Source of the DNA: Shinisaurus crocodilurus
Lineage: Eukaryota > Chordata > Lepidosauria > Squamata > Shinisauridae
DNA: 64,000 nt
Direction of reading: 5' to 3'
Assembly (NCBI GenBank): GCA_021292165.1
Contig: CM037879.1
Location: 163,610,886-163,674,885, forward strand
Shown piece after piece: positions 21,992-31,428 of this stretch; positions within the stretch are counted from its first letter, which is position 1; each line of letters begins with the position of its first letter. The translations under genes were made by a program, and so were the position numbers. The notes under the pieces are model-generated. The model was not told the origin of the DNA. It saw only the letters and a program-made list of their open reading frames with translations, and did no database searches.

Positions 21992-22389
21992 CTCTCTTGC
22001 GCGCGAGAACACTTGCGTCACCCTGCCCCCATCTTCAGAAGTGTTTTGCTTTCATCTTTGCCGTTACCTGGATAGGGCTAACACAGAAGGACAGAGAGGA
22101 GTGCACGCTACTTCCCTTTATCCCTTGGAGTTACCCCTAGATAAAACCTGGGATTCCTCCATTGTTTTATATGGGCAGCTCTCGCCCATAGAAGATTTTA
22201 AAGAGGGACTAAAGAAACCAGGAAGTTCCATCTCGAGAGAATAGGGTGTGTTTTACTTCTTTCTTATCTCTACGGCAGCACCAACAAGAAAGACACGTTG
22301 AGAACGTGGCTTCTGAGTGGGCGGAGCTAGTTCCACTCACTTCTCTAGTAGGTAGGTGACGTAACTCTTTGTGATTGGTGAAGTAGGCG

Positions 22390-22434
22390 ACCAGGTCGGC
22401 TTTGGCTCCTACTAGAAAGAAGACACGAAAGGAG
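22390..22434 (+). other. SIL1: Possible SIL1 non-coding exon 1
   Basis: The sequence just downstream of the CRE and CCAAT boxes ends at a plausible donor (AAAGGAG then GTAGGG, GT at 22435-22436). SIL1's first coding exon (28889) begins with only 6 nt of leader after an acceptor, so a non-coding exon must exist upstream and this is the nearest candidate. Other donors in 22.4-23.3 kb cannot be excluded. Confidence 0.3.
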
Positions 22435-22628
22435 GTAGGGGGCTGGCCGGAGAAGGAAAGGAGGGTGTTGGGTAGTTGTTTTTCCTTTGCGGCTTGAGAA
22501 GAAAGTAAGAACTCTTCTTCCTTCTTGAAGAAGGAAACTCTGCCCGTAGTTTCCCCATGGTTAAGCTGCTGGGCTCTTGCTCACGTCCCCCGATCGTGCC
22601 TTTCCTTTCTTTGCGCCGGGGCCAGGTA

Positions 22629-22741
22629 GCATTCCCCAGCCTGGTGCCACCCCACAGACGTTTTGGACTACAACTCCCTTGGGTGGGGATCGTGTGGATT
22701 GTAGTCCAAAACATCTGGAGGGCACCAGGCTGGGGAAGGCT
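22629..22741. mobile_element. Palindromic hAT-like MITE
   Basis: Nearly self-complementary: CCCAGCCTGGTGCC and GTTTTGGACTACAACTCCC on the left, TTGTAGTCCAAAAC and GGCACCAGGCTGGGG on the right. Relatives: 27470-27592, 38003-38168 (with 8-bp target duplication), 40131-40264 and the interrupted copy at 50811-51350. It sits at the edge of the promoter region. Confidence 0.75.
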
Positions 22742-23574
22742 GCTTTATAGTTCCCACTGAGAAGAGGAGCGGGATCAGCTTGTATCTGGGACGAATCACT
22801 TCAGACTGCAGCGAGAGGGGGCTGGCGTGGTTGAACGCGCCTCCATAAACAAATAATGGCATCTAGAAAACCAGCGTCCAAAGGGTTAAAACCTATCGCC
22901 TGGCATCATTGCCCTCTATGCGGGTGGAGAAGCGTTCAATTATGGGAGTTCCTGGTCTGTAGGGCTGCAGCCCAGACACAAGTGGACCCACCTCGCTTAG
23001 AGCCTAGCTGAGGAAAACAGGTGTGGGGGTCTGAGGTTAACAGCAAAAGCGGTCGTAGGGGTGGTGGTGAGGAGTGCTGCAGCCTCCCTCTCAGCCAGGT
23101 TCCTTTCAGGATTTAGAGAGAAGGTGCCGAGAAGTAAACGGTGGGCAGGGAGCAGTTTTGCTCTCCTAACTATGTGCCCTTCTCTTTCTACGTGATTGGA
23201 GCAGGTCCATGCTGGCGCTGGGCATTTGACTGGTGAAATACCGGTTCTTCTTCCCGTTCCTCTCCTACCAGAGGTTGGACATCATCATGGCTAAACAGCC
23301 TTTAGATATGGCTGCTCTAAACAATGATATTGTATGATCCCCAAACCATTCTTTCAGGTTTTTTCAGCCAAGACCTTCTTACAACATTTCTTTTCCTGTT
23401 TATTTTCCCTTTACTGTTTGTTATGAGAACCATAAAGAAGAGAATTCTCCACAGGTCTGATACGTATGCTAATTACAAAAAACGCCACCCACAAAAAGTA
23501 TCTGTTGTTGTGAAACAATTACCTTAAAAATGTAATGAATTATTTATTTTAATTATATTGTTAGTTCACCCTGC
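22742..23574. other. SIL1 intron 1, unclassified
   Basis: No exon could be supported. A pyrimidine-rich acceptor-like sequence ends in CAG at about 23271 and is followed by a 16-codon ATG reading frame (23287-23337). I saw no matching donor, and residues do not resemble SIL1. Confidence 0.4.
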
Positions 23575-23765
23575 CCCTGAAGATCTCAAGGTGGATACAG
23601 AGTCTCATTCACCCCCATTTTATCATCACAACAACCCTGTGAGGTAGGTTAGGCTGAATGTGGGTGACTGGCCCAGCGTTGCCTAATGAGCTTCATGGCT
23701 GAGTGAAGATTTGACTCTGGCTTTCCCTGGTCCTAGTCTCTGGCACTCTACCCGGTAGACATTCC
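23575..23765 (-). mobile_element. tRNA-like SINE, antisense
   Basis: It reads GTGAGGTAGGTTAGGCTGA, then GTGACTGGCCCAG, then GATTTGACTCTGG, a layout typical of MIR/tRNA-type SINEs in reverse orientation. It shares the CCTCAC...GTTGTTGTGA core with the copy at 1755-1933. Confidence 0.6.
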
Positions 23766-24519
23766 GGAAATTAAATAGGTGAGCTGCCATCTAGACACAG
23801 CAACATTCCTGGGATATTTGAAAAATATTTGACTGCAGTCAAATAATAGGTCACCCATTGGTCAGATAGTATTGATTCGCTGACCGGTGTATCAACCCTG
23901 GTTCATGTCTCAATATATGATTCTACTGCCATCGCATCTGGAATGCACTGCGGGTTGGCAAATGGGTCCTGCATATGCTGTGCTACTGGCTCCTTGTATT
24001 TTCTTTACTTTGCAGGCTTGCGCTGTGCTCCCTCCCTTCACTTGCTAAGAGCTTCACGCCTAGAATTAGCAGGCTGCTGGCAATTCATGTTTGTGGGTAT
24101 ATTCATTATTCTAGGCACTAAAAGTTTCCTCCATAATTAGAGTATCCTCATTCTGCTCCTGCCCATTCCTATTACTATTTTTGTTCAGTACCTCCCTCTC
24201 AAAACATCTTGATGAGTGTTCCAATGTAACTCTTTCTCATGCCACGAAGGTAACAGCAGAAATCCTGGGCCATGTAACAGAACCCACCGTTGCCCTAGTT
24301 TCTGGAAGGGACAGTGCTGGTGTGTGAAGGAGCTGCAGAGTTGACATGTACCACAGGGCCAGGGCCTTCTGACATTTACCTTTGCTGCTTGGAAAGCAGC
24401 TGCACTACAGCAGTTGCCATGCTATATCATGAAGCATGAGAAGTTGAGGGGCCTTTTGATATCCTAGTTTTGCCATTTAGTAAACTAAGATGGGGAGTGT
24501 TTGTGTCAGCAGAACAGTG
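23766..24519. other. SIL1 intron 1, unclassified
   Basis: No gene or repeat recognised. Confidence 0.4.
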
Positions 24520-24988
24520 ACTGGGTAAGGTTCAGACAACACTCAAGGGTTGTCATTGAACTGTGGGTTGTTGTTGAAACATGGGTTATTGTGTTATCTG
24601 AACCCAGCTAAGATAACAAACCATGGTAAACAACCCACAGTTCACAACCCAACAACAAACCATGGGTTCTCTTCCTGGGTTGTTCATGATTAACAAGCCA
24701 TGGCTTGTTAGCGCAGCTGGGTTCAGACAACACGATAACCAGGGCTTTTTTTCTGGTGGAACTCACCGGAACTGAGTTCCAGCACCTTTTCTTCTATTAA
24801 TTGCATTACAATTTAATCGCCATCTACTCCTGAGGAAATGTAATCCAAGAGTTCCGGTACCCTTTTCTCCAGAAAAAAAGCACTGACGATAACCCACGTT
24901 TCAACAACAACCCATGGTTCAAAAACAACCTGCACTCAACCCATACTCAGCCCTTGAGTGTGGGTTATCATGTTGTCTGAACCCAGTC
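24520..24988. mobile_element. Foldback MITE of the AACAACCC/GGGTTGTT family
   Basis: The ends are inverted (CTGGGT..GGTTCAGACAACA at 24521-24541, TGTTGTCTGAACCCAG ending 24986). They enclose several smaller inverted units (CAACCCACAG, ACCATGGTTT, GGGTTGTTG). The same TTCAGACAACA end motif recurs internally at 24598 and 24722, so the element looks built from repeated end sequences. A hAT MITE is nested at 24740-24885. Confidence 0.75.
24740..24885. mobile_element. hAT MITE with perfect 8-bp target duplication
   Basis: A 146-bp element. Its terminal inverted repeats are CAGGGCTTTTTTTCTGG and CCAGAAAAAAAGCACTG (one mismatch when complemented). The 8-bp duplication ACGATAAC lies on both sides (24732-24739 and 24886-24893), diagnostic for hAT elements. 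The internal GGAACTGAGTTCC is palindromic. It is inserted in the foldback element and is therefore younger. Confidence 0.9.
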
Positions 24989-25575
24989 AAGTAACTGAAT
25001 CTTGAGCAGATCACTCATAAGGCAGTAATAATAGCATCATGCCAGCTTGTTGCTGTTACGTCGCCTGTTCTCTTTATTGTACTTACCGTACTTAAAAATT
25101 GCTTGGTTAATATTCCTGCTTGTGTGTTTCTCCACATCTCGTTTGTTTTCATTCCCTTATTTATAGCTCTTTATGTCCCGTCCCCCCTTGGCTGTTAGTG
25201 AGCTACATAGTGTCCCCAAAAGGGTTATGGTTTTTCTGTGGGACTATTTATTTATTTTATTTATTTATACTGGCTGGGAGACTTGCCTGCCTCTTCCTTC
25301 TCTATCACACAGTCAGAGAAAGATCTCACACATTTTACCTGACTGCAGTTGCCACTGACCTTGCCCCCTCCCCCCAGTCCTCTGACACACACAAATGATT
25401 TGGGGGAGACTCTGGATCAGTCTTTCACTTTGTGCCAGGTTTTGAAGACACTTCGGCGCCATAAGAGATATTCTTGCTGTGCCTGAGTGTCTCCAAAGCC
25501 TGGCGCAGTGACAGTGGCCCAGGCACAAGTTCTCAGTATGTGTCAGAAAACTTCAGGGAGGCTTAGATTCTGTGA
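24989..25575. other. SIL1 intron 1, unclassified
   Basis: Contains a TTTATTTA-rich patch (25240-25270), probably a SINE/LINE tail. Otherwise nothing recognised. Confidence 0.4.
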
Positions 25576-26253
25576 CCTGGTGCGCACATAACAACCCAGA
25601 GTACGACATGGTTCACACATAACGACAACCCAGAGTATGGGTTGAATTGTGTGTTGTTGAATCGTGGGTTGTCATTATGTGGGAACCCTGCACTATGGAT
25701 TAACTGTGGGTTGTTAACCACAAACAACTGAGGAAGAGAACCCATGGTTTGTTGTTGTGAACTCTAGTTATCCCATAGTGCAGGGTTCACACATAACAAC
25801 CCACAATTCAACAACAACCCATACTCAACTCATAAACTCAGATTACATGTAACAGCGACAAATTGTGGGTTAATGTGGCACATGCTAGGCGCATTCCATG
25901 GCCATTTTGAATATTCAACCCCCAATTTAGAGTTGCCACATGACATCTGAACCCAGACACTAGTATAGGTTAATCATGGGTTAAACAACTCAGATATAAC
26001 CTACAATTAATAGTTAGGTTACCTGTGGGTTGTTTAACCTATGATTAACCTATACTGTCCTGGTTTGGATGTTTTGTAGTAACCCCCTATTGGCTCGATC
26101 GGGGGTTGAATATTCAAAAAGGCTGTGGAACATGCAAATTCCAACATACATCTTTGCAAATTGTGGGTTAATTAATCCACAGTTTGCCACTATTACATGC
26201 GAACAGCTTCATACTCGACCCATACTCTGGGTTGTTCTTATGGGTGAACCAGG
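25576..26253. mobile_element. Large multi-level foldback element
   Basis: The outer inverted repeats start CCTGGTGCGCACATAACAAC (25576) and end GTTGTTCTTATGGGTGAACC then AGG (26253). Nested inside are three further inverted pairs. Pair one: GAACCCTGCACTATGG at 25683-25698 with its perfect complement at 25773-25788. Pair two: TTTTGAATATTCAACCCCC near 25905 with GGGGGTTGAATATTCAAAA near 26101. Pair three: TAGGTTAATCATGGGTTAA near 25966 with its near-complement near 26035. No transposase sequence. Confidence 0.75.
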
Positions 26254-26281
26254 CCATTCTCTCTCAACTGGAATGAAGTGA

Positions 26282-26301
26282 GACACACACACACACACAC
26301 C
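26282..26301. repeat. (AC)n microsatellite
   Basis: About ten AC units just after the foldback element. Confidence 0.9.
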
Positions 26302-27469
26302 CGCCATTGCCACCAAGTTCCCTCCAATGCATAGAACATTTTGTGGTGGGCATCCAAGGGGGTGATAGATGCCAGAAAGAGATTTATCCTTGCCGCTAGC
26401 TATCTGGCAATCACATTTGTGGACCTGCAATTCAGAGGTTTGTGTTTCAGTGACCCTGTAAGATAATCTTTGTGTTGCTCTCCTCATTCGGACACCCTTG
26501 GTGTCATCAGGTTATTGAGCAGTGGGAAATTATAGCCCCATCCTTGTGTCTGCTATCTGCCCGGCCTGGAAGGAAGGAAGGAAGGATGAATCCAGGTAGC
26601 ATGTAACCTGGCCCCTGTCTTCCCAAGTGGGAAAGGATGGGCATGGGCAGGAAAATACTTGGGCCACAGCAGGTGTACTGGTGTCACCAGGATGCCAGCT
26701 GGTATGAAAGTGCAGCTCCTTCATAGCCTAGCCTTCAGCTCCTCTAGGCTCTTGTGTGTCTAAGTTGCTTAGGGGAGGAAAAGGCATCTTTGTCACAGAC
26801 TGAATTAACGTAAGGAGCTTTCATGAACTACAGGCCAGTCCACTGAGTGATTCTACCTCTTGCTCATCTGGTGCTGCACTCTCCTCCTCACTTCCCTGCC
26901 TCAGTCACAGCTCAGATTCAGCTGCCACTGAAAAACCACTGGCTTGGCTTCGCATAGCTCGCTCAGGAACATACCAGGAAAAAGGAGGATTCCTTCTGCC
27001 CCTCATGTTCTATCCTGACCTTTCCCATCTGTCTTCTCTGTAGCTGGGAAAGAACAGACTGCCAAACTTGTGAGGCAGTGCTCCTTGGAGTATGTGTGTG
27101 CTAATTTAAGCTAGTGTAGCGATAATGATGCAATATGGAATGGCACGTTTTTGGTTTCTCCTAAAACTTTTTAAACCTTTTCCTGGCCACAGTGAAGCTC
27201 TTTCACATTGTTTTTTTTTTCTAGTGAGGAACTGCTGAGTAGGGTCCCAGAAGAGGTAAGAACAGATTGCACAGGTTCTGGACTTGCAGATGCTAGAAGC
27301 ACACAGTGCTTATGATTCCAGGCACAAGCTCTCTGTGTTTGGGTCTAGAAGAAGCTGTGCCAGAGGGTAAATGCCTTTATAGAGCATGCTACAGGGCACA
27401 CCTCCCCACTGATTTAGTTCTCAGATGTCAAGGCAGGGCTTTTAAGGAGGCAGCATGTTACCACAGGGG
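26302..27469. other. SIL1 intron 1, unclassified
   Basis: Includes a short GGAA repeat (26569-26584). No exon or transposon recognised. Confidence 0.4.
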
Positions 27470-27592
27470 CAGGCAGTCTGGTGTCTTCCAGATGTTTTGG
27501 ACTACAATTGCCATGAGCCCCTTCCAGCATGGCCAGGGATGGTGGGAGTTGTAGTCCAAAACACCTGGAATGCACCAGGTTACCTAGCCTGG
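27470..27592. mobile_element. Palindromic hAT-like MITE
   Basis: Same family as 22629-22741: CCAGATGTTTTGGACTACAA on the left and GAGTTGTAGTCCAAAACACC on the right, with a short central spacer. Confidence 0.75.
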
Positions 27593-27668
27593 CATTACAG
27601 GGATGTCAGTGAGACCCAGTATTCTGTGCAAAGTGGCCAGAACAAGAGGGCAGAACAGATTATGTATG

Positions 27669-28036
27669 CTTGGAGCGAGGGTCGTTGGGCTGGTGGGCAC
27701 ATTTGAGTTTTTGAGGGAGTATGAGCACTCTCACAAAATGGCTGCCGTTGGGCAGGGGGTCTTGCCCATTCATAAAAGGGCTGCCATAGTGGACTTGGTT
27801 GGTCACAAAATACTCGTTTCTTAGAAGGCGAACTGGTGAGACTAAAAGAAAAGTAACTTGTTGAAGAACCTAACTACAAGGCAGCGATGGGGCCTGAACA
27901 CAAAACCAGTCTTTTGAACCTAAATAAAGATGGCACTGGAGGGTTGCACCTTGCTTGCTGCATGCCAACAGTTAATCCTTTTTAATTAAAAAAAAAGTCT
28001 TAAGAAATAGAAGCCAGGAGTCTGGTGGGCTCCAAG
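27669..28036. mobile_element. hAT-like element, copy A
   Basis: Matches 40538-40935 along most of its length, sharing CACAAAATGGCTGCC, CTTGCCCATTCATAAAA, AGAACCTAACTACA and TCTTAAGAAATA. Ends are degraded in this copy. Confidence 0.7.
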
Positions 28037-28442
28037 GGAGGAAGAAGGAGTAAAGGAATCAGCAGAACGGAAGAAGGGAGTAAATGTGAGGAAGCTGTGG
28101 TAAGCAATATAGTTTTGTGGGGGGATATTGGATCATGGTTAGTATGTGACTATTAAAACATTTTTAATTTTCAAAATGTTTTACTACCTTTATTGTGTTT
28201 GCCCTTGCAACAATCCTAGGAGGTAATGTCGTTATTCCAGCTTTACAGGGAACTGAGGGGGTGAGAGGGCTGTCTCTGATGCTGCACAGGTTGCTTGCTG
28301 TGCAGGCTGGTCCCACAGAATTGCCTACCATCGATAATTACTGAAATCATTGCAGTGGCCTGTAACTTGTTGCTTCTGTTGTCTCCATGCATGCTGAAAG
28401 CAGAAGTAATGGCAGCTAGAGACGGAGCACAGTCATGCACAG
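28037..28442. other. SIL1 intron 1, unclassified
   Basis: No recognisable gene or repeat. Confidence 0.4.
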
Positions 28443-28500
28443 TTTCCTGCATTGAGCAGGGGGTTGGACTCGATGGCCTTATAGGCCCCTTCCAACTCTA
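28443..28500 (+). mobile_element. CR1-like SINE tail fragment
   Basis: TTTCCTGCATTGAGCAGG, GGTTGGACTCGATGGCC and CCTTCCAACTCTA match the tail of the 5S-derived SINE. The 5S-like head is missing. Confidence 0.75.
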
Positions 28501-28888
28501 CTTGGGTCAGCATGGATCGTGCCATATACATTACACAGTGTACGCCTATATTATAGACTAAATCAATTTACACATTGATGGTATAAGCTTAGCCTAAAGG
28601 CACAGTCTAGGGCCAATAAAATCATTAGTTGGTTTGCTGTTGATTGAATTACATTCTGTGAGCTTAAATGCAGGTTTGTATCGAATTTCCAGGAGATTTA
28701 CCCATATGTCGGTGCCTTTGGGAATAGAGCCTCAGGATGTAAACTTGGAGGGGTAGTATTTACTGCTTAGTGGCAGTTTTACAGTCTGTGGAGTATTGCT
28801 AGCTAGTAAAATTGTACAATGCTGTGAAAGTAATGTTGACATGATGAAAATGGTGAGGAATCTTTATTAATCAGATGTCTAATTTCAG
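28501..28888. other. SIL1 intron 1, 3' end
   Basis: Unique-looking sequence leading to the acceptor CTAATTTCAG before exon 2. Confidence 0.5.
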
Positions 28889-28999
28889 GTTGCAATGTCT
28901 CATGGCATCTGTTTCTGGTCCATTGCGGTGAAGCTCAATTTGGTGGTCTTGCTGCTTTTTGTAACAAGTTTCTCTTCATGTCTAAATGACAGAGTAGCA
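28889..28999 (+). CDS. SIL1: SIL1 first coding exon, signal peptide (residues 1-35)
   Basis: SIL1 is an ER-lumenal nucleotide exchange factor that releases ADP from BiP (HSPA5) and so drives its folding cycle. Loss causes Marinesco-Sjogren syndrome in people. The exon runs from an acceptor (TTTCAG, ending 28888) to a consensus donor (GTAAGT at 29000). After six leader bases, the ATG at 28895 opens 35 codons. They form a typical signal peptide: short N-region, hydrophobic core LNLVVLLLFVTSF, then Ser/Ser/Cys near the likely cleavage site. The exon ends in phase 0, which fits the next exon. The start is the only ATG that gives this signal peptide. Identity rests on the exons that follow. Confidence 0.9.
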
Positions 29000-29286
29000 G
29001 TAAGTATATTTAATAGTAGAATATTGAAGTGGGCAGTACAAGGAAAGTTAAATTATCTGAACGCATTTGTATCGGCAGGATGGATTTAGCCTTCTGTATT
29101 CTTTCAGAGGATAATCCCCCTTTCTAGCACAGTGGGAAATGCTATGTTTTCAATGCCAATATTTAATCATATTTAATTGGACATTTAGAAGGGCCTTCTA
29201 ATCAGTATAAAATTTTGTAAAGTGTGGGATTTTTTTCAGTAGTAAAATGTGTATAATTCTAAAACAGAAGTATCTTATTTTCAAAG

Positions 29287-29431
29287 GAGTTTGCTTTGAC
29301 AAAAAAAGAAGAGAGTGATTTAAATGAACAGAACAGGAAAGAATTGATGGAGGAGGAGGAGGAGGAATATCCTGATTCCGAAGACCTCAAAGTATTTTCC
29401 CCAACAAGTCAGTGGCAGACAGTCCTGCCAG
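29287..29431 (+). CDS. SIL1: SIL1 coding exon, acidic N-terminal region (residues 36-84)
   Basis: The exon begins after TTTTCAAAG with GAG TTT GCT TTG (EFAL, matching the human EFALTNPE segment). It runs 145 nt to the donor GTAAAT (29432). It encodes a charged segment with a run of six glutamates (E57-E62), then EDLKVFSPTSQWQTVLPG, which parallels the human region ending WQALQPG. This N-terminal segment precedes the BiP-binding Armadillo-like domain and is flexible and acidic in known homologues. It ends in phase 1. Acidic-run length and sequence differ from mammals, as expected for a poorly conserved part. Confidence 0.93.
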
Positions 29432-29719
29432 GTAAATTAAACATGGCTAATTATACAGAACTTTTGAAACCAGATTCTGTGTTACCCAAGAGAAACTGCA
29501 AAGAATTAGAAAATTGTGCAATCCACTACAAGCTCAAAAACAACTATAACTGAAATGCCAATAGTGTTCAGTTTAATCCCAGTTCTGACAGGAATTGGTT
29601 ATGTCTCATAACCAGTTTGGATTCTCCTTATTCATGGAAATCTGTTTCCAGAAATTTAACAACTTAATCCTTCCACCAGCAGGCAAATACCTTTTTATTC
29701 AAATATTTATTATTATACC
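29432..29719. other. SIL1 intron, short unique stretch
   Basis: Reading through the donor gives about 40 extra open codons, then a stop. It is intron, not coding. Confidence 0.6.
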
Positions 29720-29905
29720 TTTGACGTGAAAGTGTGCCTTTGGGTTGAATGCTGTTTTTATTCTGTTAGTGTTATGTTTTTAATTGTGTTTTAGTGCATT
29801 TGTTTTATTATCATTTCAATCAAGTTTTATTTTTGATTGTAAGCCGCCTTCAGTGCCATTTTTCTTGGTAGGAAGGTGGGGTACAAATCAACTAACTAAA
29901 TAGAT
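29720..29905 (+). mobile_element. SINE/LINE 3' tail
   Basis: ATTGTAAGCCGCCTTCAGTG followed by GGAAGGTGGGGTACAAATCA and an AACTAA-rich tail, like the L2-type tails elsewhere in the window. Confidence 0.5.
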
Positions 29906-30549
29906 GAATGAATGCAAATGAAATAGTGCAGCAAACATAATTTACTCACATATTTCCAGTTAAAATAGCCAAGTGATAGAAGTACATAGCTAAAGTGTGA
30001 AAGAATTTAGTGAGCATTCAAAGGGGTCCTATTAACAAGCAGGTATAATCTACAATTTTCTGCTTTGTAAAAAATGATGTGCACAAACAAAGGCATGACA
30101 AACTCCACATTTTCTAAGGTTCAGTCTGATTTTCTTGGATAAAATGTCTAAAGCTGCTCTTTACTGCTGCCACTTTAAATTTTAAAGAGGCCTTTGAAAA
30201 TGGTGGGATCACCATGCATCTTTGTTTTAGACAGTGGAAGCTGGTGACTCCTATTTCGGTGGGGCTCCTTTTCCTTTGCAGGTTTTATTTGGAGCTTCAT
30301 AGTGGTGCTATTTTGGGGGTGGAGTTCAGCACCATGGATAACTCCCATGAAGCTCCAAATACAACCTGCAATGGAAAATGAGCCCCAGAGGAATAGGAGT
30401 CACCAGCCTCCCCTTGTTTTAGGTAGAGAAAACCAAATAATCAAGAGGAAGGAATGCCATGGCTAAAAGGTTTAGAATCTTAAAGGTTCTGTTCACCTCT
30501 TGGGCACATAGACAAGTTGAAAGGTGATTTTATACAATTTTTGTTCACC
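29906..30549. other. SIL1 intron, unclassified
   Basis: Contains an inverted pair (GGAGCTTCATAGTGGTG near 30291 and CATGAAGCTCC near 30346), probably another small foldback element with ends near 30235 and 30415. No exon. Confidence 0.4.
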
Positions 30550-30790
30550 TGTTTTTGGTTAAAGTAATTGACTTTTGCATGACATGGCAACCCATTGTGG
30601 GTAACAAGCCATGGTGGGTTGTCGTGTCGTCCAAACCCAGACCACTTCCTGCAGGGTGGCTTGTTTTGGGGCAACAAGACACCCGGACAACCTATGGCTT
30701 GTTCTAGGGGTTGTATGACCAACAGATGGGTTGCTGTGTTGTCTGAACCCAGCAGAGCAATTTCATCGTGGGTTACAGAGATTGGCCAGT
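30550..30790. mobile_element. Foldback MITE of the AACAACCC/GGGTTGTT family
   Basis: Carries GACATGGCAACCCATTGTGG, CCATGGTGGGTTGTCG and a right end TTGTCTGAACCCAGC like the element at 24520-24988. Confidence 0.6.
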
Positions 30791-30919
30791 GAGCCGCTTA
30801 GCAAGAGCGGCAAAAAACCATTGCCGCTCTTCACTATCTTGCCTGTGCTGCCACTAGTGACAGATCCTCCACCAATGCCCAAGTGGCACTCTGAAGCAAC
30901 CGTTGCTGGTTCGCCATAT

Positions 30920-30941
30920 ACGTGTGTGTGTGTGTGTGTGT
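30920..30941. repeat. (GT)n microsatellite
   Basis: About eleven GT units. Confidence 0.9.
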
Positions 30942-31230
30942 TTATGCATGAATGTCTTCATTTTTGTTTTTGTCAGTCTTTCACAGTTGTGCAAGTGCAC
31001 TCTTACAGCTTTCTGATATATGTGGTCTTGCCTGGTCAATGCCCGTCTCAGTTTCAGCTGTCAAACATTAACAGATTGACAAGGCAAGACTGCATATAGG
31101 CTCAGTTGTGAACAGTTGGCCTAGCTGTCAAATGTTTCATTTTGGTTATATGAAAGGGTTTCAGTCATGTTTAACTGTTTCTGATTGGCTATCTTTTGTT
31201 GTACAGCTTTGATATAAAAATGTCAATCTT

Positions 31231-31252
31231 CAATACACACACACACACACAC
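31231..31252. repeat. (AC)n microsatellite
   Basis: About ten AC units, 55 bp before the next SIL1 exon. Confidence 0.9.
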
Positions 31253-31307
31253 AGAAGGTCCTGAGAAGAATAAGCTTCCTCTAAAATTTCTACCCTTTTA
31301 TTTGTAG

Positions 31308-31428
31308 GTCAGGCTATTCCTGCAGGGTTACATGTGCAATTAAATCTTCAGACAGGAGAAAAAATAGCCAAGCTTCCAGATGACAACAATGAAAAAAGTG
31401 ACACAAAAGACCCTCCAAAAAGTAAAAG
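31308..31428 (+). CDS. SIL1: SIL1 coding exon (residues 84-124)
   Basis: The exon follows the acceptor TTATTTGTAG and completes a split glycine codon. It encodes GQAIPAGLHVQLNLQTGEK, very close to the human PGQAVPAGSHVRLNLQTGE segment, which is the signature that identified the gene. The rest (IAKLPDDNNEKSDTKDPPKSK) is a hydrophilic linker that diverges from mammals. It ends in phase 2 at AG followed by GTACAA (31429). Length is 121 nt, and both phases agree with the neighbours. Confidence 0.95.

Larger units (their letters stand above)
21483..22450. promoter_or_regulatory. CpG island, bidirectional MATR3/SIL1 promoter
   Basis: CpG dinucleotides become frequent from about 21483 to 22030 and again around 22300-22450, in sharp contrast to the AT-rich flanks. 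MATR3 leaves to the left and SIL1 to the right, the same head-to-head arrangement as in mammals. Visible sites: two NRF-1-like palindromes (21947-21957 and 21981-21991), a GC box (GGGCGG, 22319-22324), a CRE-like TGACGTAA (22357-22364) and an inverted CCAAT (ATTGG, 22374-22378). No TATA box stands out. Transcription starts are inferred, not shown. Confidence 0.8.

Noticed and set aside
21951..22244. 97-codon plus-strand open frame in the promoter
   Set aside because: CpG-rich sequence has few stops; there is no recognisable domain, and it lies between the two proposed transcription starts.
23287..23337. 16-codon ATG frame after an acceptor-like tract, as an alternative SIL1 start
   Set aside because: No donor fits, the residues do not resemble a signal peptide, and the exon at 28889 provides a convincing start.
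25120..25398. 92-codon open frame with a hydrophobic segment
   Set aside because: The hydrophobic part comes from TTTATTTA retroposon-tail sequence; no start or splice context.
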